From contig JAVLUZ010000154.1 of assembly GCA_036768485.1 (NCBI GenBank), forward strand, positions 1,007,308 through 1,071,307: a stretch of DNA of 64,000 nucleotides. The letters run 5' to 3'. Below, one piece after another: positions 57,808 to 64,000 of the stretch. Each line of letters begins with the position of its first letter. Positions within the stretch are counted from its first letter, which is position 1. This DNA is from Mermis nigrescens (Eukaryota > Nematoda > Enoplea > Mermithida > Mermithidae). The position numbers and the translations under genes were made by a program. The notes beneath the pieces are model-generated. The model was not told the DNA's origin. It saw only the letters and a program-made list of their open reading frames with translations, and ran no database searches.

Positions 57808-60800
57808 CATGCATACATTGCTGAACTATACCACATTGATTTATCTAAAAAATAAAATAAACTTGGAAAAACGCAGACTATGAAACGCTTTATTAACCTG
57901 TTTTATTTATCCCTCAAAAAAACATTAAGCATCATTATAAGAGGAAAAGCGCTCAAAAGATGTTTGATTGGCAAGAAATTGATAGCAGAAAGTATATACG
58001 CATTTAGACATAGTAGGTACATATGTACAACAAAGCGAGGGAATCGCAGCAATTCCGGAGAACAGCCATCTCATTTGTTTTATGCGAGTATATGTAGATT
58101 AAAGCATGATATTAAACTTGCTTATTGGTTAGCTGGATGTGAAGCTGAGCAACAGGCAGGCATTAAACCTCAAAACAAAGAGGAAAAAATAATGCAAAAC
58201 AGGACAGCACTGAGCAAAAAAGGGATGTTCGATTCCATTACAATGAGTAACGGGCTAAAACTAATCAAAAATACGAGTACCTATGTACATTTACCCGTAA
58301 ATGGCAAGAACAGCCGCGCGTATCAGTATAGAGATTTTTGACAGGAGCGCTGTGAGGTCTAAAAAACATTTCCAAATTAATAATTCAGCAAATGTTTTCG
58401 ACAACGGCGGCTATTATCATAGAAATCTACTGTTTTTACATCCAATCACGTTTCTAGATTGCTAAAAGGCTAAGCTATTTATAAAAGTTGTCAAATTTTT
58501 TTGTCCTTACCCGAGTTACGCGAAGACTCGAAATATAAACCGATTCAAAAGACCCGCGTTTGGTCGTCAATCTAAATTTTAATTGTTGCGATTGCCGAAG
58601 TATACGCGCAACTTTTGTTTACCGTGTGGCTGTCGACCGACAATAATACAAAGGTCCTTGGGGCACATTTTATGTGAGCGTATGTACATAAAAATCTACG
58701 TATATGTACATAAAATTTGGACGGAAAAAGTCCAAAATAAAATAAACTATGGTCAATGTGCGCTTTTTAAAACCTCAAATAAATATTTCATACGCAAACA
58801 ATCGACGCATTCAGATTCAAAATTTGAAAGAGGAATCGGCAAATGTATTCGGACATAACGAAAGAATTATAACAACTTCACAATGACCTATAAAAAAGTC
58901 ATAAAATTCTTGTTTCGTTTTTTACTCCGCATCTGACTGATATATTGCAAACTGAGATAAAAAAGGATCCATGCGAACACGAGTGCCCTCATAAAATGAA
59001 CTCCATAATTGATTAGAATCAACGAATGTGAACGAGCAATGAGCATTCATTGATCGGCACCCGTTTTCGAGTGTTCTTCAGGAAAAGTGCATCGGAACAC
59101 TCGAAGGTGCGAAGAAATCTACAGTACTATTTATTATATGTCTAGAAAAGTAATACATCAATTTTGTATATATAGTATGTAATTCTGTAGTATATTAAAG
59201 CGCGCAATATAATATGGATTGAATGTAGAATTATACATAGGTACGCAGTTTAAGACGAAAATGAATTTCGCCCTGTGGTCAAAAAATGGCACCTTTCAAA
59301 GCCAAACCGTCTCGAATAAGCATTTCGTTCCGTAAAAGCACCATCGGGGACGGAGATCTTCATTTTATGACCTTATCGATTAACGCATAATAATAATATA
59401 ACGTACGGTGTATAGTGAAAAGAACCGGTTTTTAATTTCGCGAGGGTTACGGTCTAGGTCGGTCTAAAATTATGCTCCCGAATTTTTGAGGCGAAAAGAA
59501 AAAGTCTTTTATTCCCCCATTTTGTGCGACGCGTTATCACGAAAATTTTCGACCAAATGTTACACTTCATTTACGTATTACCGTAAAATCGTCTACCTGA
59601 CTACCGTAATACACAACAAGACGTATAAATTAAGTAGGTGCCTGAATTATTATTATTGGGAATAGAAAAATAGAAACATTAAATATAAGTACTGATGTAT
59701 GTATGTACATACATTAAGTTATGCGTAGCGAAATTTCAATTAACACGAAAAAATTTGGCTCACGGCCGAATTTTTTCATACGACAACAACACAGCTCGGT
59801 CAATTGATGAAGATGTAAAATTAGCGGGAAAAAATAAACACGATAAGTGCCGTGTTAGAAAAATCGTGTCACACTTTATTCCGTTAAAATAACTTTTACG
59901 GAACGAGTGGCATGAAAAACGTGACGGCGAGTTATGGATGACACGAAAATTTCGGGGTGGCCTATTAGATTTTAATGTCAGTTTTTTCTCGCCTTACCGC
60001 ACATCGAGCGCATCACTGAAAAATATTTCATCTTATTATTATAGTTATACGCGAAAACTAACGCGAAAGATAAGCAGCGAAAAAAATGACGAATCGGGAT
60101 CAATTAATTTAGCAGCTGAAGAGATAGTTAATGAAGTTTTTATTATCGCTAACCGAAATCATAAATTATACATAGAAATTTGAGCCAGCCAAGCATACGG
60201 AAAAGAAGAACTAGCTTTCTCCATTGTACATCTAAGCTAACAGACTGAAAATAAGCTGTTAATAAATTCTAATCGAACGTCTTTGCACATCTAAGGCGAA
60301 ATGCGTAATAAGCTGCAATTTTCCCTGAGATACATATGCAGTATGTAGAAATTGATTAAAAGTAAAAGCCCGTGAGCGGTAATAAAATGATGAAAATCAT
60401 AAAAAATTAAAAACGATGAAAACAGATATACTTTTTGCAGTAATTGTTAGTGGATTTAATTTGGAGCACTTTTCTGATAAAGTCGGATAGGAACAATGAC
60501 GGATTCAATACATATGTATCGGGAGAATGAGGCGGCCAAAAAAGGAGAGGGATTCCTTTTTCAATGAATTAATCCATTCCATCGTTATTGTTGCTTTGTG
60601 TGCGGGTGATACCCGACTTACACCAAGTAGGTAGTAGGTATAAAAACCGCTAGTCACGTGGAGAACAGTTTTTCTCGCTGTTTTGTCTACTTGTATTTTA
60701 AATGTTGCAGCAAGCAGTGCATGATTTTTTTAAAAAGTTTCAAATTTTACGACAATATTGTAAGAAAAGGGTTCAAATTTTTTAATTTGAGCAAAAATAA

Positions 60801-61203
60801 GGCAGATTGTCGGATTTACCCAACAAAGTTGGGTGTGAATTTACGCCACAACTTTGTTGAACGAATACAAAGTTGGGTAAATCCTGCCCAACTCTAATGC
60901 AAAAACCTATTCTAGCGCTAAAGTATGTTTCAGGCCGACAATAATATAAGTATATGAGGAATTAATAGGCAGGTCGATTTGGGATTTACTAATTATTCAC
61001 GTTCTCAGATAATTATTTAGCCAAATGTGTGCTAAATGTTTATTCATTTTGTAATTTTTACTCCTTTTTACTAAATTATACGTGTGTAATTATGCGAAAG
61101 TTGTGAATTTCAAAGGATGCATTGCCCATAATCGCACCTCTGCACATAACTGGAAAAATGCGCGAACGAATTGTGAGTTACAGAACTTTTACATCAACAG
61201 GGA
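57808..61203. other. no gene recognised
   Basis: Holds a 153-codon open frame at 57880-58341 with no family features, which may be chance. No repeat bounds found. Confidence 0.45.
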
Positions 61204-62316
61204 CAGTGCCGGATCTAGGATTTTCCTAAGGGGGCGGTACCCCAACTGTTCCAGAAACAGTCAAAAATGGCTCCGAAAATTTGCCCTTCACGTGCAAAAT
61301 AGCATATTTCGGCATTTTACATTGTCAACTTTAATTTAAAATCACTTTTGCGGCAACATTTTATCAAAAAATTTTTTAAATTTCGAAAAATTTTGTGCGA
61401 AAAAATCATGAAATTTATTTGACTTCAGCGAAATCGAGCATGGAGCGCCGAAAAATTTTTGAAATGTACCCTGAAGGTCGTTTAAAAGCTTGATTTATCG
61501 CTCGATTTTCTGTATTTGTAGCATTTGACGCCGAACGTCGAAAATTTTTTAAAAGTTGTGCTCGAAAATAGAAGAAATCTATGCTAGAAAAGCTGCTACT
61601 GCTCTTGAATCTGTTTTAGAGGCTATTCCATGAGCAAAAAAAGGCTTCCAGGTCGCAAAGAAAGTAAATAAATGTTATTAATAAGTATTATCCGGCGCGA
61701 AGCGTCTGAAAAATTTGAGAAATTATGATTATCGACGGCCAAAAATCATTGCAAACTACAGATCCATTTTTTATCTCGCCAAATATTTTTGGGATCTAGT
61801 ATACAATTTCCCCACAGCGTTTTTAAGCCGATCCATATAAGCTACAATAACCAAGCTTTACAAGGAGATAGCTATAAGCCTATTGTACTAATCTAGCAAA
61901 ATTGATTAACTTACGGTGTAAACTTACTGCTTTAAAAAAACAAGAAAACAAAAAAAATTAAAAAAAACTCACTTTACTTTACTTTACTTTAAACTTACTT
62001 TTTTTAAACTTACTTTTTGAATGTAGGATGTTGATTGAGTTACAAAAAACTGCTTTGTTTGAAACTCACCGAATCGTTCACAATTTTTAGATGCCGTTAG
62101 TGCGTTGTAAACTGTGAGTGTAAAGCAGTAAGTTAACACCGTAAGTTAATCAATTTGGCCAGATTAGTACAATAGGCTTATAGCTATCTCCTTGTAAAGT
62201 TTGGTTACTGTAGCTTATATGGATCGGCTAAAAAACGCTGGGGGGTAAATTGTATACTAGATCCCATTTTTGGCCAATAGGTAAGCGGCCGCCCTGCCCC
62301 CTTAAATCCGCCCCTG
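61204..62316. mobile_element. G3: hAT-like MITE (CAGTGCCGGATC) with a nested palindrome
   Basis: Starts CAGTGCCGGATCTAGG and ends TTAAATCCGCCCCTG. Flanks AACAGGGA and AACAGACA match at 6 of 8. The interior includes GGCGCGAAGCGTC at 61694-61706. Confidence 0.78.
61793..62267. mobile_element. palindromic insert in G3, short direct repeat ATTTTT
   Basis: GGGATCTAGTATACAATTTC at the left and its inverse at the right, continuing for over 150 bp in both arms (GGAGATAGCTATAAGCCTAT). ATTTTT lies on both outer sides. The loop holds ACTTT repeats near 61970-62010. Confidence 0.8.
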
Positions 62317-64000
62317 AACAGACAGCACTGAATACAACACAGACTGTACGTGACTAAGTAAATCTTTATCAAAATGGAGCCAATTAGGCCAGCGATGCAT
62401 AGAATTAATATGAATCAAAATGATGAGATGCAAATTCTCTGCCATGAAAAATCATTACCATTACTTCTATCATTTATTGACGAAAACCACTGTAGAAAAT
62501 CTGATTAGATCATCGTTCCGACGCGAATATGCAGAAATTCTGGGACCAATCTTCGTAACTTGTTACTGGAAATAAACTGGGAGAAAAAAGATGACACGAG
62601 GGGATACGAACGATCTCAGAATTCGGAAACCAACATAAAAATCTAGAATATTTAATTAATTGCTACTTGCAAGTAACATGATTCAGACGATTCACTGATG
62701 CAACCAGAAAGTCATTTTCCGAGTACGTGTGTTGTACAATGATACGCGCATAAAGTTTTGATTGAAAACAAATCAAAAAAGTTCAAAGCACTCACTTTTA
62801 GAGCGGGCAATATTTTTAAACGATTTCTGTACGGAGACCTAAATTTGTAAAATTGTCTAATTACTCGTACAGACAATCGCTTTAACTCATTCATTTATTT
62901 TGTAATTAATTATTTAAGTCAAAAGCGAGAAAAATTCGGTCGAATTTAGAGCCGTCTTTGAGAGGGTCTCGAAGTTCAAACTGAAAAGCATCACTAACCA
63001 GACGAGCTTAGCCAGTCGAAGTTCGTTCGAGTCGTAATAAATCACCGTTATAAAACGGCGGCTAATTTTTGAGAAGCGCAACAAACAGAAAAAACAAGCA
63101 AGAAAAAATAAGCATCGAATGAAGAAGCTGAATATGCACACGAGCACGAATGTATGCAAAGCTCAAAAATTTCTTAGTCTAGAGATGATTTGAAAATAAG
63201 TAATAAAAATATCAACTTGTAATCCCGTACTCTATCTTGCCATAAATACATTCTTAGAAAATTTTAGCAGAATATCGACGCCTGAAACTTCCACTAACTT
63301 CTCAGTAGGTATTCATGTGTTCATATCTTCAACAGCTACATATTTAAACGTAGAAAAGGTACCTATATGTAAAATGCGCAATAAGTTCGGACGAATAATT
63401 GCAGTCTACCTTCTATACACACAGATACACGGAAAATGAAGAAGGATGGCTGGAAAAATAGCATGTTACAATAAGCTCTACTTGGTTAGATTATGCAAGA
63501 CAAAACCAATAAGGGCGAGCGGTTAAACAAAATATCGCACGTCTTGTTTAGAAACATATTCAAATTTCAACGTCATGGATAAATATGAAATATGTCATAC
63601 GAGTAAATATTAAATACCTACATACTTATACGTGTTTTCTTACATGTTTGTCATAATTTTAAGCACCTTCATGTCAATAGGTCCTTGAGAACTTGAATTC
63701 CCTTATGTATCAATAAAAATTAATCAACTCGAAAAATAAAGACATAAAGAAATACGAGATTTGCTTAAAAATAACGACTACGCAAAACTGAATATTTATT
63801 CGATGAAACGACTTTAACGTACAGTAGCTGATTTGCGAATAGCTACTTGACTCTGCTTCTTGATTTTTTAAACCTTAAGCTGCCTAGTGCGTAATCTTCT
63901 TAATCTGGGATTAAAAAAATGCCGAACACAGGATAAGATAAATGTTGTAGAACAACGACTTCAGCTAGACTAATCTAGCTTCTTTTGCCATGTAGCATAT
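62317..64000. other. no gene recognised
   Basis: AT-rich, unique-looking DNA to the end of the window; only short open frames. Confidence 0.5.

Noticed and set aside
57880..58341. 153-codon plus-strand frame
   Set aside because: No recognisable motif or splice context; a frame of this length is expected by chance in 64 kb of six frames.

Overview
The window is AT-rich, intron-rich animal DNA, most likely from an arthropod and probably an insect. The genes are spread over very long introns packed with small non-autonomous transposons. The muscarinic receptor is of the GAR-2 type known from insects and nematodes, and the CstF50 protein reads like an insect one. The species cannot be named from the sequence. 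No CRISPR, operons, rRNA or phage are seen.

Three protein-coding genes are supported. (1) On the minus strand, 11591 down to 1464, a GAR-2-type muscarinic acetylcholine receptor: one long exon (TM1-TM5 and most of the third intracellular loop), a loop exon near 6.0 kb and a TM6-TM7 exon near 1.6 kb. The long exon reads in three frames that switch at two homopolymer runs. (2) On the plus strand, 24775 to 44717, a complete 11-exon gene for cleavage stimulation factor subunit 50 kDa (CSTF1/CstF50), about 425 codons, with compatible phases and GT-AG introns throughout; the first coding exon is only 50 nt. (3) On the minus strand, 55926 down to 48438, an unrecognised Ser/Asn-rich protein of about 644 residues from one 1.85-kb exon plus an 87-nt terminal exon that ends in a charged leucine-rich helix.

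The rest is mostly repeats. At least four families of 200-430 bp elements (called R1-R4 here) carry short inverted termini starting CATA and are flanked by 8-bp target duplications, as in the hAT superfamily. Other families are: hAT-like elements with CAGTGGCGGATC termini (G); larger hAT-like elements whose arms are mirrored hexamer arrays (F1, F2); palindromic elements starting AGTGGTCG (E); TATAGTCTGTTTCA-ended elements (D), one containing a tRNA-like Pol III unit; a fossil Ty3/gypsy pol; and a miniature two-LTR element with a 4-bp target duplication. Nested insertions give a relative order of several transposition events.

The most notable structure is inside the CSTF1 introns. MITEs sit right after several splice donors, and one 8-bp target duplication spans the exon 9 donor itself, so that donor now exists twice. 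Tandem repeats lie directly before the acceptors of exons 4, 5 and 8, including four successive near-identical T-rich ACAG acceptor sites before exon 4. Regions 12.1-14.3, 18.1-20.2, 44.8-46.9, 57.8-61.2 and 62.3-64 kb contain no gene I could support.
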